From Candidatus Aerophobota bacterium (GTDB lineage: Bacteria; Aerophobota; Aerophobia; Aerophobales; JAGGXI01): 13,918 nucleotides of DNA. The translations under genes and the position numbers were made by a program. Positions 1 through 6,478 of the stretch are shown one piece after another; position 1 is the first letter of the stretch; every line of letters begins with the position of its first letter. The stretch is taken from the NCBI GenBank assembly GCA_021163155.1, contig JAGGXI010000046.1, positions 1 through 13,918 on the forward strand. Reading direction: 5' to 3'. The notes below the pieces were generated by a model. It saw only the letters and a list, made by a program, of their open reading frames with translations, had not been told where the DNA came from and made no database searches.

Positions 1-1
1 A

Positions 2-589
2 GACACCTCCAAACAAAATAACAATTATACAACAATACATTCTTCTTATCTTTATGTAGCATGGATAGCCAACTTTGCCAGCTATTTTTCTTTTGGGATA
101 CTCCGATATATCTTTCCTAAACTATTCATAGGAATAGGATTTTCTTCTTCAACCTTAGGAGTTTTAATGTCTACAATCTCTATTTCTCAAGCTTTTACCT
201 TTTACATATTAGGACAAACCTCACGTTGGCACTATCGATTGGCTCCTCTGCTTTCGGCGCAATTACTAATAGCGTTTGCTCTCATTATTATCTTTCTAAG
301 TAACTCCTTAATTATTTTCTTCCTCTCCTTTATATTTATAGGAATAGGGATGGGAATATGCTCTTTTTCAAGTTTATTTTATAGTATAAATACCTATCAT
401 AATAGAGGAGCAAGAGCAGGGATTCATGAAACATTTTTAGGTAGTGGAGTCTTAATAGGCCCTCTGGTAGGGGGAATAACTGCTCAAATTTACAGCTTAA
501 AAACTCCTTACATTACAGCTGCGTTAATAAACGGAATCTTTATAATAGTAGAAATTAAACTGATTTTGAAGAGAAAAAATCTAATTTAA
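2..589 (+). CDS. MFS-type transporter, C-terminal part (5' end outside window)
   Basis: The reading frame is open from base 2, so this is the last ~195 residues of a gene beginning upstream; the internal ATG at 167 is unlikely to be the true start. The protein is a run of hydrophobic helices: AWIANFASYFSFG near the left edge, a pair around LLSAQLLIAFALIIIFLSNSLIIFFLSFIFIGIGMG (split by a short turn), and a last pair near GSGVLIGPLVGG and YITAALINGIFIIVEI. The cytoplasmic loop NRGARAGIHE followed by a glycine-rich helix is typical of the C-terminal six-helix half of major facilitator superfamily permeases. It ends in a basic tail (KRKN). The substrate cannot be told. It converges with the membrane-protein gene that ends at 646. 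The family call rests on topology and the glycine-rich motifs rather than on a diagnostic signature. Confidence 0.7.
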   Translation, partial: DTSKQNNNYTTIHSSYLYVAWIANFASYFSFGILRYIFPKLFIGIGFSSSTLGVLMSTISISQAFTFYILGQTSRWHYRLAPLLSAQLLIAFALIIIFLSNSLIIFFLSFIFIGIGMGICSFSSLFYSINTYHNRGARAGIHETFLGSGVLIGPLVGGITAQIYSLKTPYITAALINGIFIIVEIKLILKRKNLI

Positions 590-645
590 TAGGAAGCTAA
601 AAGCTTACAGCCTTTAATAGCATTTGCGAGTACCTAAAACAACCC

Positions 646-1230
646 TCACCTTTTTACAAATAGAAGAGGATATATTATATCACTCGTACAGCAAGGAAGC
701 CAAACAGCAAGAAATAAAAATAAGAAGATAAAAGGAAACATCCAGCCCGCTATCATTATCTGATATTGCATAATATTGAATAATGACGCCCAGGTACTCA
801 ATAATACATGCCCGGCATGTGGAAATTTAGTTGTAGGCCTCCAATAACCAATTATAATGCCAACAAATGCAAATAGGCTTATCCACCATTTTGCGATAAA
901 CGGGATAATAAGTGGTATCTTAATTCCAAGTAAATATGCCCCTATATAAGGAATTATTGCATCGCTTATTGTGGCTATGCCGATTGAGCCTGTATAGCCA
1001 ATTAAAATCGTTACCCAAAGTTTACTATGTGTATGCAACCTATACATTGCTGTAGTTGCTAAGGCACTTAATATAACATGAAGTGGATGTAGGATGTAGA
1101 AAGCAGTGTATGAAATTTTAGGGGAGATATTGCAGAAAATCATTATGCTCATAATAACAATTCCTGTAGCAGCCCCACAAGCAGTAAATGGAGCATGCCT
1201 TTTAAGCTCCTTTGTTATGTATATAATCAT
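646..1230 (-). CDS. Polytopic membrane protein of unknown function, coupled to a Fur-family gene
   Basis: The function is not recognised. The 194-residue protein has about five hydrophobic segments (roughly residues 16-35, 41-60, 72-92, 105-128 and 162-182). Possible metal ligands lie in or near the membrane: HPLH at 48-51, a His pair in YRLHTH at ~63-68, PHAGH near 137, and a Cys pair in LPCC near 179. The start codon overlaps the stop of the upstream fur-like gene (ATGA), with AAGGAG 7-8 nt before it, so the two are transcribed and translationally coupled. That arrangement suggests a role in metal uptake, efflux or sensing under the neighbouring regulator, but this is inference from context only. 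No ATPase, permease or enzyme signature is visible. It could equally be a membrane partner in oxidative-stress response. Confidence 0.75.
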   Translation of the reverse strand: MIIYITKELKRHAPFTACGAATGIVIMSIMIFCNISPKISYTAFYILHPLHVILSALATTAMYRLHTHSKLWVTILIGYTGSIGIATISDAIIPYIGAYLLGIKIPLIIPFIAKWWISLFAFVGIIIGYWRPTTKFPHAGHVLLSTWASLFNIMQYQIMIAGWMFPFIFLFLFLAVWLPCCTSDIIYPLLFVKR

Positions 1231-1685
1231 TTTTTAAACTCCTTTCTCATTTTTTCCCTTTGTTTGCACTCCGAGCATAATCCTTCTATTTGCATAAAAT
1301 GCGAGGTTATCTTACAATTCAATTTCTTCTCAATATCTCCGGCTATACTCTTAAAATTGCAAAACTCCACCCCAATTACCCGACCGCATTTCTGACAAAC
1401 GAAATGGTGATGTTTTATTCTCTTACCCAAACGACAGGTAGCATAATAAAGCTGCTGATCGGACCGACTTACCCTAACGAGAATTCCGATATTCTCAAAC
1501 TCTTTTAAATTACGATAAATAGTGGGGAGCCCTAAATGCTTAAAATCTATCTTGAGAGCTGCCCAAACCTCTTCAGGAGTGAAGTACCTTACATTTTCTA
1601 AGAAGAACCTAATGATTGCTCTCCGCTTTGGGGTAATTTTTAGGTTGGTCTTCTTTAATATTTCGATGCAACGATTAATCCCCAT
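1227..1685 (-). CDS. Fur-family metal-dependent transcriptional regulator (Fur/Zur/PerR type)
   Basis: A DNA-binding repressor of the ferric uptake regulator superfamily, 152 residues, the usual family length. The N-terminal winged helix contains KITPKRRAIIRFFLEN, the TPEEVWAAL helix and the recognition segment GLPTIYRNLKEFENIGIL. The C-terminal dimerisation domain has the metal-binding HHHFVCQKCGRVIGVE stretch (His92-94, Cys97, Cys100) and a second pair CSEC (Cys137, Cys140), the four Cys of a structural zinc site. The start chosen is the ATG at 1685 (GGGGA seven bases upstream); a TTG two codons earlier is also possible. A near-perfect sigma-70 promoter precedes it. Subtype cannot be assigned safely: the triple His occurs in Fur, Zur and PerR. 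It is co-transcribed with the membrane protein that begins at its stop codon. Confidence 0.93.
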   Translation of the reverse strand: MGINRCIEILKKTNLKITPKRRAIIRFFLENVRYFTPEEVWAALKIDFKHLGLPTIYRNLKEFENIGILVRVSRSDQQLYYATCRLGKRIKHHHFVCQKCGRVIGVEFCNFKSIAGDIEKKLNCKITSHFMQIEGLCSECKQREKMRKEFKK

Positions 1686-1728
1686 TAACAAATCCCCATT
1701 TGACTAAATAGAAATCATTTTTATTTAT

Positions 1729-1756
1729 ATTATAACAAATTTTCTTAAAGTGTCAA
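1729..1756 (-). promoter_or_regulatory. Sigma-70 promoter of the fur-like operon
   Basis: On the minus strand, TTGACA (1756-1751), a 16-bp spacer, and TATAAT (1734-1729). Both hexamers match consensus perfectly. The AT-rich stretch just downstream would be a natural place for autorepression by the encoded Fur-family protein, but no convincing Fur, Zur or PerR palindrome is visible. Confidence 0.8.
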
Positions 1757-1844
1757 GAGAATGGGATGAATGGGATGAGTGTTAGCATCTACTCATTTAC
1801 CCTTTCACTCATCTACCCATCTACCCAAAATTGACGTTCTCTTG
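1751..1844. repeat. Imperfect inverted repeat and short direct repeats between the divergent fur and phoP promoters
   Basis: Outer arms CAAGAGAA (1754-1761) and TTCTCTTG (1837-1844) are exact inverted copies. Inside are the tandem GGGATGAAT / GGGATGAGT on the left and repeated CTACCCAT / CTACCCAA and ACTCAT words on the right, partly complementary to the left arm. The function is unknown. It could be a small intergenic repeat element or a decayed bidirectional hairpin. Confidence 0.45.
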
Positions 1845-1859
1845 TAATAGTATTAGAAT
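1831..1859 (+). promoter_or_regulatory. Promoter of the phoP-phoR operon
   Basis: TTGACG (1831-1836), a 17-bp spacer, and TAGAAT (1854-1859), each one mismatch from consensus. No 11-bp periodic TTAACA repeats overlap it, unlike the promoters of the phosphoesterase, pstS and pstC. The regulatory genes therefore look constitutively expressed rather than Pho-activated. Confidence 0.7.
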
Positions 1860-1876
1860 AAATTAATAAATATTTG

Positions 1877-1908
1877 CTCCATTAGATAGTGGTAAGCATC
1901 TAATGGAG
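1877..1908 (+). promoter_or_regulatory. Perfect 11-bp hairpin in the phoP leader
   Basis: CTCCATTAGAT (1877-1887) and ATCTAATGGAG (1898-1908) pair perfectly around a 10-nt loop. The hairpin lies between the promoter and the ribosome binding site AAGGAGA (1914-1920), ending 17 nt before the ATG. It is not followed by a U tract, so it is not an ordinary terminator. It may be an mRNA stabiliser, a protein-binding operator or a translational control element. Confidence 0.55.
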
Positions 1909-1925
1909 TTTACAAGGAGATTTTT

Positions 1926-2606
1926 ATGAGTAAATTGATAGCTGTTGTTGACGATGAACCTGATATTGTGGAACTTATAACTCACCACTTAAAAAAAGAA
2001 GGATTCAGAACCAAAGACTTTTACGATGGCGAAAGCTTGCTCAACTTTGTTAAAATTACCCTCCCTGAGCTTATAATTCTGGATTTAATGCTCCCAGGGA
2101 TAGATGGTTTGGAAATCTGTCGAATACTTAAGAGAAACGAAAAAACATCTTTTATCCCTGTTGTAATGCTTACAGCTAAGGGGACCGAGACTGACATAGT
2201 TGTTGGCCTAGAACTTGGAGCCGATGATTATATAGTAAAACCCTTCAGCCCGAGGGAACTTGTAGCTCGTGTGAAGACTGTATTAAGAAGAGCAGAACCA
2301 AAAAAAGAAAAGACGAAGTCAATTAAATTAGACGACTTATTGATAGATTTAACCAGATATGAAGCAAGAGTAAATAACAAAAAGATTGACCTTACTACTA
2401 CGGAGTTTAAAATCTTGGTTCTTCTTGCCGAAAGACCTGGATGGGTTCTCACAAGAAATCAAATTCTTAAGGACCTATGGGAAGACGAAAAAATTGTCCT
2501 GGATAGAACTATTGATGTGCACATTAAAAACTTAAGAGAAAAATTAGGGGAAGTAGGCAAATTAATTAAAACTATCCGAGGAATTGGGTATAAAATAGAG
2601 GAGTGA
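1926..2606 (+). CDS. phoP: OmpR/PhoB-family response regulator, phosphate regulon activator
   Basis: Two-domain transcription factor of 226 residues. The receiver domain (~1-120) has the acidic pair Asp9-Asp10, phosphoacceptor Asp53 (LDLMLPG), Thr83 (MLTAK) and Lys105 (VKPF). The winged-helix effector domain (~130-226) shows the LTTTEFKILVLLAERPGWVLTR region and the recognition segment DRTIDVHIKNLREKLG, ending in RGIGYKIEE. An RBS AAGGAGA precedes the ATG. The gene overlaps or abuts the kinase gene, and the same locus holds pstSCAB-phoU, so it is most likely the phosphate regulator (PhoB in proteobacteria, PhoP in Firmicutes). Its probable targets are the 11-bp periodic repeats upstream of the phosphoesterase, pstS and pstC. 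The family is certain; the phosphate role is a strong inference from context. Confidence 0.92.
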   Translation: MSKLIAVVDDEPDIVELITHHLKKEGFRTKDFYDGESLLNFVKITLPELIILDLMLPGIDGLEICRILKRNEKTSFIPVVMLTAKGTETDIVVGLELGADDYIVKPFSPRELVARVKTVLRRAEPKKEKTKSIKLDDLLIDLTRYEARVNNKKIDLTTTEFKILVLLAERPGWVLTRNQILKDLWEDEKIVLDRTIDVHIKNLREKLGEVGKLIKTIRGIGYKIEE

Positions 2607-2608
2607 AG

Positions 2609-4348
2609 ATGGCTAAATGGGGAATAGTGTGGAAACAGTTCTTTTATTATCTTTTAATTATTCTTTTAACAATTCCCCCTCTTACTTTTTTTGTCTCCAG
2701 GGAAATAAAAAGGCATTATATTAGTATAATAGAGATTAATCTCAAACATCAAGCTGCATTAACTGAAGAGTTTGTTGAGGGTCTTTTACCTTACGAAAAA
2801 ACAAGAGAAATTGATGAGCTTGCCAAGAGAATAGGAAAACAGACAGATACCAGAATTACAGTCATTGCACCGAATGGGAAGATCTTAGGGGATTCCAAAG
2901 AGGACCCCACAAAAATGGAAAATCATCTGGGGAGACCCGAGGTTGAACAAGCCATGAGGGTGGGAATTGGAAAGAGCATCCGATATAGCACTACTTTAAA
3001 AGAGGAAATGCTATATATAGCACTTCCTGTAAAAGAGGATGGCAGAACTATAGGAGTTATTAGAACCAGTCTCCCTCTTGGTCAAATAAGAGCACTTGTA
3101 TGGGGTGTAAATAGCAAAATCATCTACTTTGCCTTTATATTAACAATCTTTGCCTTTATATTATCCCTCATCTCAATAAAGGCGGCCACAAAACCCATTA
3201 AGGAAATGGCCCTTGCGGCTAAGAAAATAGCTAAAGGTAATTTCAACGTCAGAATATCCACAAAGGCTAAGGATGAAATAGGAGAGCTCTCCTCTGCTCT
3301 CAATCAAATGGCTCAGGAAATTAAAAGATTATTTACTGCCCTTGGCATGGAAAAAGAGGAGCTTCAAAAAACCCTTTCGACAATGGTTGAGGGAGTAGTT
3401 GTATTGGACTCCCAGAAAAGGGTTGTCCTTGCTAACAAAAGTTTTAAAAATATGTGCGGTCTTCCTTGGGAGTCCATCATTGGAAAAGCCTATTGGGAAA
3501 TTTTGAGAAATATAGAGTTTAAAGAATTAGTAGATAAGGTTTTTAAAACTAATAGACCAGAAACTTCCGAAATTCAACATCAAAATAAAGTTTATCTGGG
3601 AAATGGGACCCCGTTTTCCAAAACAAAGGAAAAGAGAATAGTCATCGTCTTACATAACATCACTAAAATTAAACAATTAGAAAAGGTAAAAGCAGATTTT
3701 GTTGCCAACGTCTCTCATGAATTAAGAACCCCGCTTACTGCTATTAAGGGTTTCGTAGAAACATTGGAAGAAGAAGCATCCGAAAAAGAGCAACGTTTCT
3801 TAAAGATTATTAGGAAGCATACAGACCGCCTGATCAACCTCATTTCTGACTTACTCTTGCTTTCCAAACTGGAAGATAGAGAAAAAAGGATAGAAATAGA
3901 GGAGGTAGATCTAAAGAAACTTATTTTTAATGTTTCAAAAATTTTTGAAGAAAAAATAAAAGAGAAAAATCTGAAGTTAGAGCTTATCGCCCCTCAAAAT
4001 CTTCCTTTAGTAAAGGTAGATTCATTCCTCATGGAACAACTATTTATAAATCTCATAGATAATGCAGTAAAATATACAAAAGAGGGAAAAATAAAAATAG
4101 AAATTATCCCCATAAATCATAGAGTAAAAATTAAAGTCTGTGATACGGGGATAGGAATACCAAAAGAACACCTTTCAAGGATATTTGAGCGCTTCTATGT
4201 GGTAGATAAAACCCGTTCAAGAGAGCTTGGAGGGACAGGCTTAGGCCTTTCTATAGTAAAACATATTGTTCTTCTTCATAATGGAGAAATATCTGTTGAC
4301 AGTCAGGTAGGCAAGGGAACCACTTTTACTATCCTCCTTCCCGTTTAA
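2609..4348 (+). CDS. phoR: PhoR-type membrane sensor histidine kinase
   Basis: A 579-residue sensor kinase paired with the upstream regulator. A first membrane helix (~residues 9-29) is followed by a ~135-residue extracytoplasmic domain with a PAS/Cache-like core (RITVIAPNGKILGDS). A second helix follows (~170-190), then HAMP (~190-240), a PAS domain (~255-345, MVEGVVVLDSQKRVVLANKS) and the dimerisation domain with phosphoacceptor His370 in NVSHELRTPLTAIKGF. The catalytic domain has the N box (LIDNAVKYT), G1 (DTGIGIP), F box (FERFY) and G2 (GGTGLGLS). The large external domain resembles Bacillus-type PhoR more than the short E. coli form. The ATG at 2609 is preferred: AGGAG ends 5 nt upstream. 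A GTG at 2603 that overlaps the regulator's stop is possible but leaves no room for an RBS. Confidence 0.92.
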   Translation: MAKWGIVWKQFFYYLLIILLTIPPLTFFVSREIKRHYISIIEINLKHQAALTEEFVEGLLPYEKTREIDELAKRIGKQTDTRITVIAPNGKILGDSKEDPTKMENHLGRPEVEQAMRVGIGKSIRYSTTLKEEMLYIALPVKEDGRTIGVIRTSLPLGQIRALVWGVNSKIIYFAFILTIFAFILSLISIKAATKPIKEMALAAKKIAKGNFNVRISTKAKDEIGELSSALNQMAQEIKRLFTALGMEKEELQKTLSTMVEGVVVLDSQKRVVLANKSFKNMCGLPWESIIGKAYWEILRNIEFKELVDKVFKTNRPETSEIQHQNKVYLGNGTPFSKTKEKRIVIVLHNITKIKQLEKVKADFVANVSHELRTPLTAIKGFVETLEEEASEKEQRFLKIIRKHTDRLINLISDLLLLSKLEDREKRIEIEEVDLKKLIFNVSKIFEEKIKEKNLKLELIAPQNLPLVKVDSFLMEQLFINLIDNAVKYTKEGKIKIEIIPINHRVKIKVCDTGIGIPKEHLSRIFERFYVVDKTRSRELGGTGLGLSIVKHIVLLHNGEISVDSQVGKGTTFTILLPV

Positions 4349-4362
4349 CTCCCTTCTTAATT

Positions 4363-5079
4363 CTAGCCATAATTTTTTAGCCTGTAAAAAACAATTTTGT
4401 AATTATAAGTAATTAATGGATCAAGCACTGTATCGGCAACGAAGCTGAACATTTTAATAAGTCGTTTGGGTAATTCTTCAGGAAACATTGCTAAATGCTT
4501 ATCTTGCTTTTCACCAGGAAAGTTCCAATGTCCTGTAAAATATTGGTTCCATTCTTCCTGAGTTAATTTCGATTGTTCTTTAACTTCGTGGTTTACTTTT
4601 GGTTGATTGCCATATTTTTTGAAAATCAAGATAAATTCATAGTCAAGTTTAAGAATCCCACTTCTTGGATAAGGGAAAGAACCCATTACAGTAGCACCGC
4701 CTGTCGTATGGCAAGTTGTTACTTTTTGCCAGATGATAGCTCCCATATAATCAAAACCGACACTCTCACAAAACTTGATTATTTCTGCCCTTATTGGAAT
4801 AACTTTGTATCTTCCGTAATAAACCGAACGAGCAAACTGGTCGCCTATGTTAATACATAAACGACAACCTTTGTGTAAAATCCTATGGCATTCATTCCAA
4901 ACCAGATTAAGATTGTTAATATACTCCTCATATGTGTCATTAAAACCTATCTGCTTCCCATTTCCATAATCTTTCAGTTGCCAATAGGGTGGAGATGTAA
5001 TAATAAGATGGACTGACTCATTTGGAACTTCCTTCATCCATCTTGAATCACCAATTATTATTTTGTGAAATATTTTCAT
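4363..5079 (-). CDS. DNA methyltransferase (beta-class, N4-C/N6-A type), C-terminally truncated and probably inactive
   Basis: A site-specific amino-methyltransferase recognised by the catalytic motif IV TSPPYW at residues 28-33, preceded by the typical GDSRWMKEVPNESVHLIITS start. Later conserved segments include HRILHKGC, the MGAIIWQK strand, YEFILIFKK and the terminal AMFPEELPKRLIKMFS followed by VADTVLDP. In intact relatives this is followed by the SAM-binding motif I (F-x-G-S-G-T-T) and a further helix. Here the homology stops exactly at DP (residues 220-221, about base 4417) and continues as 17 unrelated residues. The enzyme thus lacks motif I and should not bind S-adenosylmethionine. 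No cognate endonuclease is present. It has a good RBS (AAAGGAA) and sits 45 bases beyond an attC-like site, so it may be a former integron cassette gene. Confidence 0.8.
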   Translation of the reverse strand: MKIFHKIIIGDSRWMKEVPNESVHLIITSPPYWQLKDYGNGKQIGFNDTYEEYINNLNLVWNECHRILHKGCRLCINIGDQFARSVYYGRYKVIPIRAEIIKFCESVGFDYMGAIIWQKVTTCHTTGGATVMGSFPYPRSGILKLDYEFILIFKKYGNQPKVNHEVKEQSKLTQEEWNQYFTGHWNFPGEKQDKHLAMFPEELPKRLIKMFSFVADTVLDPLITYNYKIVFYRLKNYG

Positions 5080-5123
5080 GCCATTATTCCTTTAGAATTT
5101 TAGCATATTTAAAATTACCATTC

Positions 5124-5212
5124 GTCTAACGTTTCCGGTATAAAAAAAGTTTTTACGAAGCAAAAATTTGGGTGAGTGCCGTAAGGTACGAACCTTTTAC
5201 GCTGTGTTAGGC
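5124..5212 (-). repeat. attC-like integron recombination site
   Basis: Read on the minus strand, the 89-bp element starts with GCCTAAC (5212-5206), matching the R'' core RYYYAAC. It ends with GTTAGAC (5130-5124), matching the R' core GTTRRRY. Inner arms are imperfectly complementary across most of the length: GCGTAAAAGG on one side pairs with CTTTTTTTATACCGG-like sequence on the other. A central inverted repeat, AAGGT-acga-ACCTT, could add a hairpin. It begins 9 bases after the rubrerythrin stop codon, the normal position of attC at the 3' end of a cassette gene, and the methyltransferase gene follows in the same orientation. Length fits the known attC range. A covariance-model search would settle it. 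Confidence 0.65.
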
Positions 5213-5221
5213 GACGTTGTT

Positions 5222-5758
5222 TTAATAATTTTTGTCCAATATTTCAAAATATGCTTTTGGATGTGCACATACTGGGCATATCTCTGGTGCTTCAGTTCCT
5301 TCATGAATATGTCCGCAGTTCCTGCATCTCCAGTATACTCTACCCTCTTTTTTGAAAACCGTGCCGTCTTCAAGATTTTTTAGTAATTTCTTGTAACGTT
5401 CTTCGTGTTCTTTTTCTATCCTGGCTATACCTTCAAACATTACTGCGATTTCCTCAAACCCTTCGTCTCGAGCTTCTTTTGCCATTCGAGGATACATATC
5501 TATCCATTCAAAATTTTCTCCCTTTGCAGCAGCTTCCAGATTATCAATTGTACTTCCTATTCCATTCAATTTTTTAAAATGGAGTTTTGCATGCTCTTTT
5601 TCGTTTCCGGCAGTTTCAAGAAATATTGAGGCTATTTGTTCATACCCTTCTTTTTTTGCCACTGATGCAAAATAGGTATATTTGTTTCTTGCTTGGGACT
5701 CACCTGCAAATGCTTCTAATAAATTTTTTTCTGTTTTTGTTCCTTTTAAATTTGCCAT
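5222..5758 (-). CDS. rbr: Rubrerythrin
   Basis: A cytoplasmic non-haem iron peroxidase of anaerobes that reduces hydrogen peroxide with electrons passed through its rubredoxin-like domain; 178 residues, within family range. The N-terminal ferritin-like four-helix domain carries diiron ligands Glu20 ([10 protein letters not shown]), Glu53 and His56 ([13 protein letters not shown]), an acidic helix [13 protein letters not shown] near 93-105, and Glu115/His118 (IEKEHEERY). The C-terminal rubredoxin-like domain has two Cys pairs, CRNC (145, 148) and CPVC (161, 164), for a single iron. AAGGAGAT precedes the ATG. It lies 13 bases downstream of the hydroxylamine reductase remnant in the same orientation and is followed by an attC-like site. 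All ligands appear intact, so it is probably functional, although the original promoter may have been lost with the truncated gene upstream. Confidence 0.95.
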   Translation of the reverse strand: MANLKGTKTEKNLLEAFAGESQARNKYTYFASVAKKEGYEQIASIFLETAGNEKEHAKLHFKKLNGIGSTIDNLEAAAKGENFEWIDMYPRMAKEARDEGFEEIAVMFEGIARIEKEHEERYKKLLKNLEDGTVFKKEGRVYWRCRNCGHIHEGTEAPEICPVCAHPKAYFEILDKNY

Positions 5759-5771
5759 TTTATTTATCTCC

Positions 5772-6053
5772 TTATTGTTTTGTAATTCCCTGCTTTAAGA
5801 TGCTTTTAATATCATCTTCTGAATTTCCTATGAGCCGTATGTCGTAGTTATTTCTAATCACTTTCAGTATCTCCTCATTCACCCAATCAGAGAGTATAGG
5901 ACCCAGAAATATACCTTTTACTCCGAGTGCAAAAAGGCTCCAAAGGATAGCCATTGCTTTTTGCTCCATCCAACTGAGAATTAAAGTAAGTGGAAGTTCA
6001 TTTATAGTTGCAACTTTATGTGAAGCCTCAAGAGGAAGCTTGCAAGGTAGAGT
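5772..6053 (-). pseudogene. hcp: Hydroxylamine reductase (hybrid cluster protein) C-terminal remnant
   Basis: Only the last ~90 residues of a protein that is normally ~540 residues remain. The frame is open from a TAG at 6056-6054 to the TAA at 5774-5772. The conserved end of hybrid cluster proteins is clear: [17 protein letters not shown], then [18 protein letters not shown], then a tail VLKVI-like helix ([15 protein letters not shown]) and EDDIKSIL. The region carrying most ligands of the Fe-S-O cluster is missing, so the product cannot be active. The 5' side is joined to the remains of a tyrosine recombinase gene read in another frame, which indicates a deletion junction near 6030-6053. 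Rubrerythrin follows 13 bases later, so an hcp-rbr operon for nitrosative or oxidative stress may once have existed. Confidence 0.72.
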
Positions 6054-6257
6054 CTAGTTGAATATTTTCTCCATCAAAAACGGACAAAATCCTTTTCAGA
6101 ATGCCTTTTCAGTAGGGAAAACTTCAATATTTTTTATCAGGGTGCCAACGATAGCCAGGGATAGTCTTGATTTTTCGATATGAATAGGATTGTAAGGAAA
6201 AGTTAATTTAATCCTTTTATCTTCTCTTTCCAGCTTTATTTGAGATATAGGATTCAT
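6031..6257 (-). pseudogene. Tyrosine recombinase (integrase), N-terminal fragment with frameshift and stops
   Basis: From the ATG at 6257 the frame reads MNPISQIKLE then RIKLTFPYNPIHIEK. After the A5 run (T5 on the plus strand, 6171-6175) the homologous frame shifts by one base and reads IKTIPGYRWHPDKKY, stop, SFPY, stop, [19 protein letters not shown]. This matches, by my recognition, the N-terminal arm/SAM-like domain of phage- or integron-type tyrosine recombinases, where the tract normally reads KYWSxPY. The lesions are a one-base deletion in the A run, a TGG-to-TGA change (stop at 6126-6124) and another TGA at 6111-6109. The catalytic domain is absent, replaced by the hcp remnant. Open sequence continues upstream of 6257 to 6437, but the promoter placement argues that this part is not translated. 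Confidence 0.6.
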
Positions 6258-6266
6258 ATTATAATT

Positions 6267-6296
6267 ATTATATACCAAAAAATCTGGTTGTGTCAA
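6267..6296 (-). promoter_or_regulatory. Promoter of the integrase remnant
   Basis: Minus strand: TTGACA (6296-6291), an 18-bp spacer, and TATAAT (6272-6267), both perfect consensus hexamers. The ATG at 6257 lies only 9 bases after the -10 box and has no visible Shine-Dalgarno, so the transcript would have almost no leader. The promoter may still drive the downstream hcp remnant and rubrerythrin. Confidence 0.6.
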
Positions 6297-6397
6297 GAAT
6301 ATCTCGGGAACAGTCCCTCGATAACCATATAAACCCCGAATTAATATTTTCTTATATGATCCAGTTAATAAACAAATGTCTGGTAAAAAGAGATAAC

Positions 6398-6451
6398 TTA
6401 ACGAGAAATTAATGTTTTCTTTATACAAAACTAACAATTGTAATCTATAAT
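6398..6451 (+). promoter_or_regulatory. Pho-box promoter of the metallophosphoesterase gene
   Basis: Four hexamers start exactly 11 bp apart: TTAACG (6398), TTAATG (6409), TTTATA (6420) and CTAACA (6431). A 9-bp gap and a perfect -10 box TATAAT (6446-6451) follow. There is no separate -35 box; the repeats take its place, as in activator-dependent Pho promoters. The layout is identical base for base in spacing to the elements upstream of pstS and pstC. Confidence 0.8.
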
Positions 6452-6478
6452 AATCTAAAAACTTAAAAGGAGATTTTT

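Noticed and set aside
1686-1740. PerR or Fur operator over the fur promoter (TTATAATATAAAT)
   Set aside because: Only one half resembles the PerR box; AT-rich promoter sequence yields such matches by chance.
4363-5079. Complete restriction-modification system
   Set aside because: The methyltransferase lacks its SAM-binding motif and no endonuclease gene lies nearby.
6258-6437. Upstream extension of the minus-strand frame 6096-6437, which could encode a 113-residue protein
   Set aside because: Its start would be a TTG with no ribosome site lying inside the Pho-box promoter of the phosphoesterase. The integrase-like residues begin only at the ATG at 6257, behind a perfect promoter at 6296-6267. 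After 6175 the frame departs from the homologous one, so the last part is frameshifted readout.
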